A DNA stretch of 64,000 bases from JAGNKE01 sp965230245 (GTDB lineage Bacteria > Pseudomonadota > Alphaproteobacteria > Micavibrionales > Micavibrionaceae). The stretch spans positions 1,302,001 through 1,366,000 of the forward strand of contig OZ246000.1 of assembly GCA_965230245.1 (NCBI GenBank). Direction: 5' to 3'. The first letter of the stretch is position 1. Each line of letters opens with the position of its first letter. The translations under genes were made by a program, and so were the position numbers. Under the pieces are notes generated by a model, which did not search any database, was not told the DNA's origin, and worked only from the letters and a program-made list of their open reading frames with translations. Shown piece after piece: positions 1 to 11,300 of this stretch.

Positions 1-2
1 TG

Positions 3-644
3 ATGGCCAAGGAATTCAATCTCTTGCGCCAATTTCAAAACGGCCTGAATTTGAAACAGGCTGCCCGCCTGATGCTGTTCAACGCCCGAATGTTTGCCAA
101 GAAAGGCGCAAAATGGACTGGCTATTCCTATGATATCCCCGGTATGTATCAGGGGCGCTATGAAACCCTGAAAGTCATCGGCGACAAAAAGGCGCAAACT
201 TCAACGCTCCAGCTCCAGAAAAATATCAACCTGATCGGTGAGATGGAGAAAAAATACGCCCGTCCTGTCAAAATGATCCATGCTGTGCGCAATCCCTATG
301 ACACGCTGGCCAGCATGGTGCTAAAGAAAGACTTTACGCTTGAGCGTGCCATGCAAAATCTCGAAGACGTCTGTCAGGGGGCAGCGCACGCATACCTGAA
401 ATACTCCTCGCAAGTTTTGCTCGTGCGGCAGGAAGACCTGCTCAAGGAAGCAGGCCAAATGATCCGCGCAGTAACCGAATTCCTTGGCCTGGAAAGCAGT
501 GAAGAGTATCTCAAGGCCGCCGCACAACTCGTTCGCACTGATCAGAACATAAGCCGTCATAAAGTCGAATGGACAGAAGACATTAGAAATCAGGTTGAAG
601 ATCTAATTGATCGCCACGAATTCCTGAACGGGTATAGATTCTAA
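3..644 (+). CDS. Sulfotransferase family protein, 5' end outside window
   Basis: Predicted PAPS-dependent sulfotransferase, moving a sulfuryl group to a carbohydrate, lipid or protein acceptor. The visible 213 residues contain the 3'-phosphate-binding signature of the family, R-N-P-Y-D followed by S (residues 96-104, preceded by a hydrophobic strand), and the later segment with Q-E-D-L-L and F-L-G-L that usually precedes the C terminus. The N-terminal P-loop that binds the 5'-phosphosulfate is not visible, so the first ATG at base 3 is probably internal and the gene begins upstream of the window. The next gene is on the same strand after 153 bp. Substrate cannot be told from sequence. Confidence 0.75.
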   Translation: MAKEFNLLRQFQNGLNLKQAARLMLFNARMFAKKGAKWTGYSYDIPGMYQGRYETLKVIGDKKAQTSTLQLQKNINLIGEMEKKYARPVKMIHAVRNPYDTLASMVLKKDFTLERAMQNLEDVCQGAAHAYLKYSSQVLLVRQEDLLKEAGQMIRAVTEFLGLESSEEYLKAAAQLVRTDQNISRHKVEWTEDIRNQVEDLIDRHEFLNGYRF

Positions 645-667
645 AAAAAGCTTGCATTAAAGCTGAA

Positions 668-689
668 ATATAGGTATAAAATCCTATAT
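668..689. promoter_or_regulatory. Inverted repeat upstream of the SGNH gene
   Basis: Perfect 7-bp arms ATATAGG and CCTATAT flank an 8-base AT-only centre (TATAAAAT). It lies between the sulfotransferase and the tail-fibre-like gene, about 110 bp before the latter's start. It could be an operator overlapping a -10 element or a weak hairpin. Only the symmetry is seen; the role is inferred. Confidence 0.3.
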
Positions 690-797
690 ATGCACTACGA
701 CTCCGTCTGAACGCCTTATCTTGTATTCATGACGATGAGCGGCAAGCAAACATTTTCCTAAAACATTTCATCTATCCGATACCAGGAGGGTCTCCCG

Positions 798-2996
798 ATG
801 CTAATCCGTATGGGGCAGGGCATGAACGTGTCCGGCCAAATCACACCGCCAATACTTCCTCTCACAACCACTCTTGATTTTACAGCCGCCTTACCTGATG
901 GCTTTTCTTATTCACGCAGTGATGCCGTCTCGATGTACCGCGACACAAACGCAGACTGGCAAATTGCCTCCGCCAACCAGCCGCCGTTCGACCATGATGA
1001 GAACGGCAATGCGTTGGGCTTGCAGATCGCCCCGTCATCAACCAATAAATGCGAAAACGTGAACTGGAACATGACCGATTTGACGGGTCTCTCGACAGGC
1101 GGCAACGCAAGCGCCGTAATTTCTGTGGGCACACACCCCGTCCACGGCTTCCCGGTTCTGACGATCGACAACACGCAAGGCGGATCCGGCACGGCCTATG
1201 TCAATATAAGCGGGGCTGCAGGCAACACAAACCCGCATTCCGCCTCTGTATTTTTCCATGTCGAAATCGGTCTGAGCGGTGGTGCGGGCTGCTGGCTCAA
1301 TAACAACTGGGGCCAGTTTACGACAACCGGTGCGGATAAAGATACCGGCGAGGATGGCAGGATCGTCCGCGAAAACATGGTCTGGAGCACATCAAACATT
1401 ATGCGCTTGAATGCAGGCTTTAATCACAAGGTTCATTTCTGGTTAAACCAGCTGGAAGAAATGCCGTTCGTAACACCGCCCATTTACATCAACGGCGCAG
1501 CAGCAACCCGAAATTCGCATACATTAGTATGCACAGACCTAAACACGTATGTGCCTGCCTTTTCACAAAGCAGAGGAACAGCCGTCATGGAAGCCGTGTT
1601 CGCCCGTCCGACGGATGAGATTACAAGCGACCAATACGGCTTTTTATTCTGCGAAGGCACATCGCTGGATAACACGCTTTCCATGCGCCTCGAAGCAACC
1701 ACAAACGCGCAAATGCGTGCAAATGTTCGTGTTTCATCCGTCTCGAAGACGAACAACGACATCGGCCAGAAACCGATTCCAAACCACAGATTTCCCTTCG
1801 CACTCTCATGGGAGAGTGACGAAGTCATAGCTTATGCAGGTGTGTTTAAGGACAAATCGGAAACGCTAACGGGGACGCCTGTAAACATAGACAGACTTTA
1901 TATCGGCGGCCGGCCGTTCAATGAACGTATGTACGGTTGGGTACAGCGTCTAACCGTCATTGATAAAGTCAGGAAAGCTCCGCAAATCAAAAATCTGATG
2001 TTCCCGAACAATAACACATACAATGGTATTCTTTGTGCGGGACAGTCCCTAATGCAATACCGCTTCCGCGCAACAGGCTCCGGCGGCACACCGACCTACG
2101 GCAACGAGGGTGAAGCAGCAATGATCGGCGTGATGAAAACTTACAGAGACACTGCCGAAAACTGGTGTATCAACGCCGCAAGTGACGGATCAAGCCTGAT
2201 CGGATCAAGCGGAACGAACTACTGGCTCGAGCAATCCGATCTGTCTGACGGCCCTCTTATTACGGCTGCCAAAGAAAAGATAGATGCTTTCGGAGCCGAA
2301 AATATCGAAGCCATCGACTGGGATCAGGGCGAAAGTAACTCCAGCGCAACTATAGCAGATTTTAAGCTCTGGACGATGGCCGTTCTTGATCGTTTGCGTG
2401 ACTACATAAATCAAGAAGGCGGCGCACTCGTTCCGTGTTTTATCACCCTGATCGGTCGCCGTAGCGATATGGAGAATACGGATTATAACAACGTGCGGAT
2501 AGCGCAACGGCAAATGATTGCCGAAAACGCGTATGTCTATAAACAGCCGGAAAAATTCGTATGGCCGCTACAGGACGGCGTCCACCTGACGGGCGGGGGC
2601 TTTGCGGACGTTGGTCTGCGTGCTGGCCGCAAAATCTATGATGTACTCGGCGAAAGCATTGCAGGCGGAGTAGACGGCCCGCAGATTACAAATGTCTCAC
2701 GTTCCGGAACAACCGTAACAGTAACAATAGCCCATGACGGCGGCAGCGACCTTACCCCGAGCAGCGGCATTGAAGGGTTTCAGTTTTTTGATGATGACAT
2801 CGAAATTCCGGTAGCCTCCGCAGTTCGAACAAATGCGACGACGATAACCCTGACATTGGATACTACGCCAACGGGTGTAGAAGAGTTTTATTATCTCTAC
2901 GCGTCCGCCTATAACGAGGTGACGGATCCTGCCAATTTGGTCATGGATAACGATACAATCCCGATGCCGTTGCAAAGCCACTATGAAATGCTTTAA
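798..2996 (+). CDS. Phage-tail-fibre-like protein with SGNH esterase domain
   Basis: 732-residue protein. The N-terminal part (to about residue 90) has the D-x-x-A-D-W-x-I-A-x-A-N-x-P-x-F-D-H-D pattern that opens many phage tail or appendage proteins, followed by a concanavalin-like (LamG-type) stretch to about residue 400. Residues 405-630 form an SGNH/sialate-O-acetylesterase-like domain: block I G415-Q-S417, block III Q510-G-E-S513 and the catalytic D593-G-V-H596. The last 100 residues look like an Ig-like beta domain of the type found at the end of phage fibres. No signal peptide is visible. An AGGAGG at 784-789 sits 8 bases before the ATG. No other phage gene is nearby. It probably deacetylates a surface glycan. 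Confidence 0.7.
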   Translation: MLIRMGQGMNVSGQITPPILPLTTTLDFTAALPDGFSYSRSDAVSMYRDTNADWQIASANQPPFDHDENGNALGLQIAPSSTNKCENVNWNMTDLTGLSTGGNASAVISVGTHPVHGFPVLTIDNTQGGSGTAYVNISGAAGNTNPHSASVFFHVEIGLSGGAGCWLNNNWGQFTTTGADKDTGEDGRIVRENMVWSTSNIMRLNAGFNHKVHFWLNQLEEMPFVTPPIYINGAAATRNSHTLVCTDLNTYVPAFSQSRGTAVMEAVFARPTDEITSDQYGFLFCEGTSLDNTLSMRLEATTNAQMRANVRVSSVSKTNNDIGQKPIPNHRFPFALSWESDEVIAYAGVFKDKSETLTGTPVNIDRLYIGGRPFNERMYGWVQRLTVIDKVRKAPQIKNLMFPNNNTYNGILCAGQSLMQYRFRATGSGGTPTYGNEGEAAMIGVMKTYRDTAENWCINAASDGSSLIGSSGTNYWLEQSDLSDGPLITAAKEKIDAFGAENIEAIDWDQGESNSSATIADFKLWTMAVLDRLRDYINQEGGALVPCFITLIGRRSDMENTDYNNVRIAQRQMIAENAYVYKQPEKFVWPLQDGVHLTGGGFADVGLRAGRKIYDVLGESIAGGVDGPQITNVSRSGTTVTVTIAHDGGSDLTPSSGIEGFQFFDDDIEIPVASAVRTNATTITLTLDTTPTGVEEFYYLYASAYNEVTDPANLVMDNDTIPMPLQSHYEML

Positions 2997-3014
2997 GGGC
3001 GTAAGACGCTTTCA

Positions 3015-3040
3015 TGATTATGTAAATTTAGCCATAATCA
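3015..3040. terminator. Stem-loop between convergent genes
   Basis: Perfect 8-bp arms TGATTATG and CATAATCA around a 10-base loop, located 19 bp after the stop of the SGNH gene and about 80 bp before the stop of the convergent tpsB gene. The stem is AT-rich and lacks a clear T-tract, so termination is possible but not certain. Confidence 0.3.
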
Positions 3041-3121
3041 GTTAATTCACATAATAAATTAACCAATATCGTCCAATTCTATTTGAAATCAGACGCTTAT
3101 GAAGAAAAGTGACCTTAAAAT

Positions 3122-4858
3122 CTAGAATTCGTGGTTCAAATTGACGTAGAAACGCGGATCTTTGTCGCGGCGTGTATCAACATCACGCGTGAGCGGGAAC
3201 GCCACCGCAAATCCGGCTCTGGTCTGATCCGTAATGTCGGCGCGAACACCTAGACCGGTAGAACTGATTGACTCACGTTTATTGGCAGAAGTCGTAGCAT
3301 CCTGATTCCACACGCGCCCGATGTCAAAGAAGGTGTAGAGCTGGTAATCGTGAATAAGGTCAATTTTCCTCGGCTCGTTCCACTGGATCTCGACCTTACC
3401 AGCGATACCGTCGTCACCAACGATTTCCGATGGATCATACCCACGGCCGAAACCGACACCGCCAACACCGAATTCCTCGGAACTCAAAAGCGGTACGGCT
3501 GACCATTGACCTTGTCCGGCCACCAGAACATTGACGTTAGTGGTCACACGCTGCAAACGCTGCAAATTCAGCTCGGCCTTAAAATATTGCGGGTCGCCGA
3601 ATTGCCGTGTGAGGTTTGAATCACTTTTCTTGCTCGCGTTAAACACGGTAAGTCCTTGAGAAACCTCAAACCCCGCGGAGTTAACGCCGACGCCGACAAC
3701 CGTATCAACGAATTGCAACTGCCCGCCAAGACGTACTGAGCGTATACGGTCATTTCTGGTCGGCTCAAGATTGTTCTTACTTTCGACCTGTTTTGCGTCG
3801 AACGTACCGTAACCGACGAGGTTTAAGTTACGGGAACGGATGAACGGATGGGAAATCGTGACCCCAAGAAGCTGTGAACGACCTTTAACATCAAACTCAC
3901 GCAGATCATATCCCGGCTCGGTAGACGTCAAACTGGCCAAGAACTTCAGCTTTGTTCCGTATTTGGTAACCGGAATATCATAAGTGACAGACCCGAACAT
4001 CAATTCATCGATGCTTTCCTTGTGATCGCCCGCCATAACAAATTGGGCGCCTAAGCGGTCGTTCACTCCGAAAAGGGAATTAATGGCACCGCCCACAGAC
4101 GTCTCATATTCACCAAGATAACGACTGCCAAAATTATCAAATCCAACGTAAGCTTCAGTCTTCTTGCGCTCGACAATAATAACCAGATCAGCTGCGCCTG
4201 TAACTGTGCGGGAAGGACGTAAAATAGAGCGTGCCTCGACCCCCGGCAGGTCGTTGATAAGCAGAAGGTAGCGTTCCAGCACTTCCGCATTCATAGGCTG
4301 TCCGCCCTGCAAATGACCCGCATACTCTTCGATCAATTCTTTGGACTTTTCTGTCTCGTCCCCTTCAACTATCACTTCATTAATAAAGCCTTCGACAACG
4401 CGCAGCTTAACCGTCCCGCCGTCAATCGTCTGAGGCGGCACGACAGTCTGCGTTAAAACATAACCGTCGTTTCTGTATTTATTCGTAATTTCGTTGGCGA
4501 TCGCGTAAATATCGGCAAGACTCACTTCCGTGCCAAGTGACCCCCGATAAATCGGATCAAGCTCTTCAGCAGAATAAACACTGACCCCGTCGACCTGTAT
4601 CGTATTTAATCCAAAAATCACGTCCTCTGCGCCTTCGGGCGCCTCTTGTCTTATGGTATCCGTAATTTCGATATTCGGCGTAACGGTTGGAATGAGGTCA
4701 CGGTCAAGCAATTCTTGTTGCGCCCGTGAGGGGTCAGCAGTCGTTGTTGCAGCCTCGACTTGCGCATGAGCTTCCGCAAAGGCAAAAACCCCTACGCTAA
4801 GCGTCAATGCAAAAAGAGCCAAATATTTGGAGTGCAAGAGAAACTTTATTGCATGCAT
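3122..4858 (-). CDS. Two-partner secretion outer-membrane transporter (ShlB/FhaC/HecB family)
   Basis: TpsB transporter of a type Vb secretion system, an Omp85-superfamily barrel that exports its partner TpsA across the outer membrane. 578 residues, near the family norm. An N-terminal signal peptide (basic start, hydrophobic core, cut near A-H-A-Q at residue 33) is followed by a linker, a POTRA domain at about residues 80-155 containing the G-Y-V-L-T-Q-T-V-V-P-P-Q pattern, and a 16-strand barrel. The L6-loop motif appears as G-R-G-Y-D near residue 470, and the last residue is F, as expected for BamA-dependent barrels. The partner exoprotein is encoded divergently across a shared intergenic region, whereas most TPS pairs form an operon. 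Confidence 0.92.
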   Translation of the reverse strand: MHAIKFLLHSKYLALFALTLSVGVFAFAEAHAQVEAATTTADPSRAQQELLDRDLIPTVTPNIEITDTIRQEAPEGAEDVIFGLNTIQVDGVSVYSAEELDPIYRGSLGTEVSLADIYAIANEITNKYRNDGYVLTQTVVPPQTIDGGTVKLRVVEGFINEVIVEGDETEKSKELIEEYAGHLQGGQPMNAEVLERYLLLINDLPGVEARSILRPSRTVTGAADLVIIVERKKTEAYVGFDNFGSRYLGEYETSVGGAINSLFGVNDRLGAQFVMAGDHKESIDELMFGSVTYDIPVTKYGTKLKFLASLTSTEPGYDLREFDVKGRSQLLGVTISHPFIRSRNLNLVGYGTFDAKQVESKNNLEPTRNDRIRSVRLGGQLQFVDTVVGVGVNSAGFEVSQGLTVFNASKKSDSNLTRQFGDPQYFKAELNLQRLQRVTTNVNVLVAGQGQWSAVPLLSSEEFGVGGVGFGRGYDPSEIVGDDGIAGKVEIQWNEPRKIDLIHDYQLYTFFDIGRVWNQDATTSANKRESISSTGLGVRADITDQTRAGFAVAFPLTRDVDTRRDKDPRFYVNLNHEF

Positions 4859-4981
4859 AACAATTACCTAATTCAGTATCATAAAGTCGAGTTGAACAAA
4901 GAAAACTAAGTGCTCAGTAGAATTGGAAAAATCCCGTTTCCGCGACCCTGCCAATTTCGAGAATATATTTTTTGGCAGAAC

Positions 4982-5008
4982 ATGCAACCCGCTTTGTTGC
5001 ATTTTTTT
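4982..5008 (+). terminator. Terminator-like hairpin in the tpsA leader
   Basis: Perfect 7-bp stem ATGCAAC/GTTGCAT with a 7-base loop, directly followed by seven T residues on the plus strand. It lies about 360 bp before the tpsA start, so it may end a small RNA made in the intergenic region or attenuate a long tpsA leader. Confidence 0.45.
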
Positions 5009-5012
5009 GATC

Positions 5013-5036
5013 ATTTTCGAGTCATGACCCGAAAAT
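5013..5036. promoter_or_regulatory. 24-bp palindrome, candidate operator of the TPS locus
   Basis: A dyad centred on TCATGA with outer arms ATTTTCG and CGAAAAT; 22 of 24 positions are symmetric (mismatches at positions 8 and 17). It lies between the divergent tpsB and tpsA genes, a position suited to a dimeric regulator controlling both. No regulator gene is adjacent. Confidence 0.5.
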
Positions 5037-5115
5037 AATTTTCATAAAGCTGGAAAATAAGTTTGCATTTTCCATATTAGATTTGTATGTAAGGGGAAAT
5101 TATTTACGTAATGTA

Positions 5116-5138
5116 AGTCTGGGGAGTCAAAACAGACT
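5116..5138. promoter_or_regulatory. Inverted repeat AGTCTG/CAGACT
   Basis: Six-base arms separated by 11 bases, about 230 bp upstream of tpsA. It could be an operator or an RNA hairpin; the arms alone are weak evidence. Confidence 0.2.
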
Positions 5139-5367
5139 CATGAAGCGATTTTGCTTTAAGTTTTTATGATCATCATATTGAAAACCATTAAAAAAGGTGC
5201 AATATAGATCCAGAATTACGACGGCAATATTAGGCAGTGCTTATTTGATGCGGCAAATGCGGCCAAATCTGACACTAGTTAAAGTGATTGCCGAGTAGAG
5301 ATTACGAGTAATAAGAGTAAATTTAAAATTTAATGATCTTAGATTGATTATTTCGAGGGAAACAAAA

Positions 5368-8300
5368 ATGAATACCGTCACCAAGACTTCCGATATTTCT
5401 GTAATGCGCAAGCTGCTGCTATCGACAACGGCACTTCTCGCTGCCGGACAGGTTATGCATGCAGGCCAGGCGCATGCGGTTGATGACTACGCAGACTGGG
5501 ATGATGTTCAGATCGTCGGAGGTCAGGCAACGGTGAATGACACCGGACTTGGAAGCACGACAATTGACCAGAGCACGATGCGTGCGGTTGGTGAAGCCAC
5601 AGAACTGCACATCGGTAAAATGGGTGATGTTAAGATCAATCAGACATCCGGCGACTCCCTCTTCGTTGGGCGCGTGATCGGTAACCACTCCGACCCGACA
5701 CAAATCCTTGGTAAGCTCAGCGCTGACGGCCGTGTAATGATTATTGACCGAAACGGTGTGTTTTTCGGTCAGAACTCCACAGTTGACGCAGCAGGTATCT
5801 CCGTAACAACAGGTGACGTTTCGAACGCCGATATTATGGACGGCGATGAAAACTTTACCTTCAGCAACTTCGGCGATGGTGAAATCGTCCTCGAAGGAAC
5901 AATGAACATTAAGGACGCCGGTCTGGCCGCATTTGTTGCGCCGACAGTCCGTAACAGCGGCGTCATCAATGCCAAAATGGGCAAGGTTGTATTCGCATCC
6001 GGTGAAACAGTAACAATCGACCTCTACGGCGATGGCTTGGTCGAGGTCGCAGTTGACGGCGAACTCGGAAGCGCGCTTCTCGAAAACAAAGGCACAATCG
6101 ATGCTGGAGGCGGTAACGTCATTATGACGGCACAATCTGCGAAAAACATCGTAGACAGTGTCATCAACAATGAAAGCATCATTAAGGTCACATCTGTAGA
6201 GCAAAAAGGCGGAAAGATTATTCTGTCCGGCGGCGACAATGGCAAGGTCACAAACACAGGTGTGCTGGATGCTTCCGGCGCGCAAGGCGGCAGTATTGAT
6301 GTCACGGGGCAGGCCATCGAACTTGGCGCAGACTCTGAAATCAAAGCCAACGGCACGAATGGTGACGCAGGTGAAATTAATGTCATTGCAGATGAAACTC
6401 TTCTTGTAGCCGGCAAATTAGAGGCTCTAGGCAACAACAAATCGGGCTTTATCGAGACATCGGCTGCTGATGTCGACTTTGATTCAAGCACAGACATCAG
6501 TGCTGGAAAATGGCTGCTTGACCCGACAAGTATCAATGTCGGCACGGAACTGGCGGCGATTATCGAAGACCAGCTTGAAGACGGTGATGCGGAAATTACA
6601 ACACCCGATGACGATAATACCGAGCAGGGTGCAATCACATTCTTCACGGTTGTAGAATGGGACACGGCTAACACATTCACCGCCAACGCTATTAATGATA
6701 TCCGTTTCAATGGTAACAGCGGTTTGAATGCCACAGGCGCGGGCAATATCGTCCTGAACGCTGGCGATGACATTCGCATGTACGACAACGCGTTTGGCGT
6801 CAAAACGAACGGCGGAAACGTAACCTTTAACGCAGCAGAAGAAGTTACGATGCGTGCAGGCGGTATCGACGCGGGCGGCGGTAATATCCTGGTCAATAAT
6901 ATGGGCGGCGGTTTCTTCGGCTTTGAAGACAGCCTGAGCACCTCCGGCACAGGTACAATCACACTGACACAGCGTCAGGATAATCTGGAAAACAGCCTTG
7001 GGCAGGCCACCATCCAGAACGCGATTGACGCACTAAACAACACGGGCACTGGGCAAAATAACCTGAACGTGGCCGCTGGCACTTACACGGAAAATCTGGA
7101 AATCAATCAGGCCAATCTGCTTCTAATCGGTGAAGAAGGAGCAACATTACAGGCCGCTGAGGCAGGCGAGGCTCTAATAGAGGTTCGCGCTGCGAGTGCC
7201 ACAATTGATCCGTTCGTCTTTGACGGTCTCAGATTGGTAAACTATGGCATTCGTGCAACCGGTGACGGAACACACGGACTGTATGTTGATGGCAATACAT
7301 TCCGCAACTTCAAGAAGGGCGGCGTTTATATCGGTTACTCCAATGGCGCGGCTGCTTACATCAACAACAACACATTTGAAGGCACAATGGGTCACGGTAT
7401 CAGAACCGGCACTTTGAATAACGGCTCTGTTGTTTACATTACGAACAACACATTCGGCTCTGATGAAGATCCTTTAAACTACGTGGGTATCGATATCGGT
7501 GTTCAGCGTAATTCTGACATTCTGATTGATAACAATGATATCGTCGCGCAGGAACTGGGTATTAACTTTGAATACCTTGGGAACGGCAGCGAAGTCGAAG
7601 TGGCCGATAACTCGATCGAAGGCATTGACGAAAACGGGATCAAATTCCTGGGCATCGAGGATTCAACCGTACTGATTTCGTCCAACGACAAAATCGTATC
7701 GGAAAACGGAACAGGGATTAGCGTAGACTCCGGTAAGTTCAACGATAAAATCCTGAATAATTCCACAATCACGATTGACGGCAATACTGAAATCGCTGGC
7801 TACGGCAGCTACGGCGTTGATTTCTATGAAGGTGATTTAGCCGGTGGCTCTACCATCAACATAACAAATAACGAATACATCCACGGATTCTTCGACGGCA
7901 TCTATGTCGGCGATGATGTCTTCGGCGGCGTGACTGTAAACATCAACGGCAACGGCGTTGGCGCAATCATTGATGATGAATATGTCGTCTACAGCGGCAT
8001 TAGCACAGACTTAGGAAACGGCATTAGTCTGTATGGCGTCGAAACATCCGATATCCGCAACAACGTCATTGACGGCGTTGGCACGGACGGTATCCACCTT
8101 GATGATTTCGGACAGACCTGGATTGCTTACAACTATATCTACAACACCGGCGATGACGGGATCGAAGCCATCTACGGCGACTTCGCGTCCGTCTACGGCA
8201 ACACGATCGAAGGCGTTGGCATCATGAGCCCGATTATCTTCGCTGAGGGGCCTGAATTCTTGATCGAGGAAGAAAGAGAATTCGGCGCGGACGGTATCCA

Positions 8301-11300
8301 CCTCCGTAATGTCGGCGGCATAGAAATTCTTCCGCCCGCAGCCGAAGAAGGCAAAGACGGTTTCGGTTATGGCTCTTACGGTGCGGACTCCGAAATCTTC
8401 GACAACGACATTTCAATCGTTGCGGATGACGGGATCGAAGTGATCAATGGCAACGTCGCATATATCGGTGATAATATAATCGGACATGTCGACGGTGACG
8501 GTATCGCGGTCGAAGGCACCTACGTGACTGAAATCAACGGCAACGTGATCACGCTGGCCGGCGAAAACGGCATTTACGTCAACGGCTTCTTCTTTGATGA
8601 ATTTCCGGATGACGATGATGACGAGCCTCTTTTCCTGACACTGGATGATGAATACTTTAATCAGGGCGTATATGCGGGCATCTTCAACAACAAAATTCTC
8701 CTGACCGGAAGCGACGGCATCGAGGTGTTTAACATCGGCGGCGATTTTGTCCCCGGCGATATCGATCTGGTCGGCGCGCCTGATACGGGCGCCTACGGCT
8801 GGGCCGTGAATATTCAGGGCAACGAAGTGGCGATGACCGGCGATAACGGTATCCTCGCCTACAGCAACGACTCTGTCCGCGCGCATGAAAACGACATCTT
8901 CATGGCGGGCATGGGCCCTGATCTGGGCTTTACGATCGATTCGATCAACGCCTTCGCGGCCGGAATTCCGCCAATCTTCGAAACACCTGTCCTGCTCGCA
9001 GGAAATAGCGATGACTGGGTCGGCGGCGGCGGTGACGGAGAATTCAGCTGGCTCTGGGGCAACGGTCACGGCATCGCTGTCTATGGAACTCTGGGTTACG
9101 GCCCAACAGGCGAGAGCGTTGATATTCAGTACAACACGGTTGAAGCCACCGGCGGTCACGGCATTAATGTCGAACTCGCCGACAGCGCACGGATCAGCTA
9201 CAACAACATCAGCTACACCGGCCTGGAATACACGGAATTCGCGGACGCTTCGGATATGCTGGACCTCTTGTCCTCCGGCCCGTTCGATGACCACAGCGGT
9301 TATTTCGATCCTGAAGAGCCTGTCGATACCGTTGAGTCTGTCGTCTTCATCGACAGCGACGATGACGAATACGGCTCAGGTGAGTATCCGTCCCGCCGCG
9401 ACCTCTGGACTGCATCGGGTGAAAACATCAACACCATTCTGAAAGAGTACATTACCTTCGGCAGCGAGATCGAATACGACTCCTACGATGGAATTAATGT
9501 CGAAAGTGTCGGTAGCGACATTATCGTCGTTCCTGCAATCGCCTCAGGCGGTGTCTCTGTTACACCATATGATATTCCGTATGCTGTAACCATTCAGGGC
9601 AACACCATCGACCATACCGGTGATGATGGCATCGAAGTTCTATTTTCCGGACGCACATTAATCGGTGGATACGGCGAGCTTGAAGGCAACACAATCACCA
9701 ACGCCGGATACGGCTTCAGCAGCGGCGGTTATGGCCCCGACTACAAGGGTGCCGATGGCATCCATGTGAGTGAAGTCTTCATCGACGGGTTCTTCCCGTG
9801 GGTTAGTGAAGCCGGAGAAGGCAGCTACGGGAGCGGCGACGATCCGGTCGAAGGCTATTACGGCTATGCCGTGGATGTGATCGGTAACACGATCGATAAT
9901 ACGCAGGATGACGGAGTGGAGGTGGTCTTCTCCGAATCCACCTTGATCGACGGTAACACCATCACGAATGTGGGCGTTAATAGCTCCGACTACAGTGGTC
10001 GTGACGGTGACCGCGGCTCCGACGGTATCCATGTTGATGGCGTTGGACAGCTACGATTAATGAGAGCGAATGTTGAAGCCGGGTACGGCGATTCCGGTTT
10101 AGACCATGGCGGTGAAATCGATCCTTACGCCGTTGTGATCATCGGTAACACGATTGACAGTACGCAGGATGACGGCATCGAAGTCCTCAACAGCGGTCGC
10201 ACGCGCATCGGCGGTTTCACCGAGGGCGAAGAAAACACCATCTCTAACGTTGGAGTATCTTACTATGACGGTGATTACGGCGCAGACGGTATCCACGTCC
10301 GCAACGTATTCTCTGACGTGATTTTTGCTCGTCCGACATTGGGCGGCAGTGTTGTTCAAGACCCGACAGATCATTTCTATGACGTCCAGATCATCAATAA
10401 CTCCGTAACAGGAACACAGGATGACGGCATCGAAGTCCTATACAGTGGTGATACTCTGATCCAGGGCAACACGCTCACGGATATAGGTTTTGTCGGTCCG
10501 TCTATTCCTTTGATCGAGGCATTCTATATCGGTGATTACGAAAGTGATTACGAATATGACGGCGCGGATGGTATCCACGTGGTGTCCGAAGGCGATCGTA
10601 TGGTCAGGCGTGTCGATATCATAGAAGGCCCCGTTTACGCCGATTATGGTTACGGCACGAAGGTGGCGATCATTGACAATACTGTCACGAACGCAGCCGA
10701 TGATGGCATCGACACCGAAGGCGTGAACGAATTGCTGGTCGATATCAACACAATCGAAGGCGCAATGGACGACGGTATCCGCATCATCGGCTACGGCGGC
10801 TACGGCGAAGTCGTATCACCTGAAGAAGAGCTGTCGGTTGCATTGGCACCGCAAGAGATCGGCTTCGGTGGATATGAAGCTGTCATCAGTAGTAACGGCG
10901 TAACAGCATCCGGCTCTGACGGAATTCAGACCTCCGGTTATGATGAAACCGAAATCACGGGCAATACTGTCGTAGAATCAACCGAGAACGGCGTGTATGT
11001 CTCAGGCTTCTATAACGGTAATGTTCTCTTCCAAGGCAATGTCCTCGTGAACAACGGCGGCTTCGAAACCATCGAAGGCGAAGAGTTCTTGATCGGTGCG
11101 GGCGCGCGTTTCGAAAGCGGCAACATCGATTTCAGCGATACGACAAGCCCGAACATCTTCATAAACACAACGGGCGAGAAGGCAGTTGCAATGCAATTCG
11201 ACCCGGCGATGATGGAAGATATCTACTACTACGATAAGATTGCAAAAATCGCTCTTGAAGAAATCGTACCAATGGAGCCGATCCTTGCGAACCTGACAAT

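Larger units (their letters stand above)
4859..5367. other. AT-rich intergenic region between divergent tpsB and tpsA
   Basis: About 500 bp without a credible reading frame. It must carry the promoters of both TPS genes. It holds a terminator-like hairpin (4982-5008), a 24-bp near-perfect palindrome (5013-5036), an inverted repeat AGTCTG/CAGACT (5116-5138) and, just before tpsA, the ribosome-binding site GAGGGA (5355-5360). No strong consensus -35/-10 pair was found. Confidence 0.6.

Noticed and set aside
8413..9294. Long minus-strand frame inside tpsA
   Set aside because: Comes from the repetitive Asp/Gly codons of the beta-helix; no start signals.
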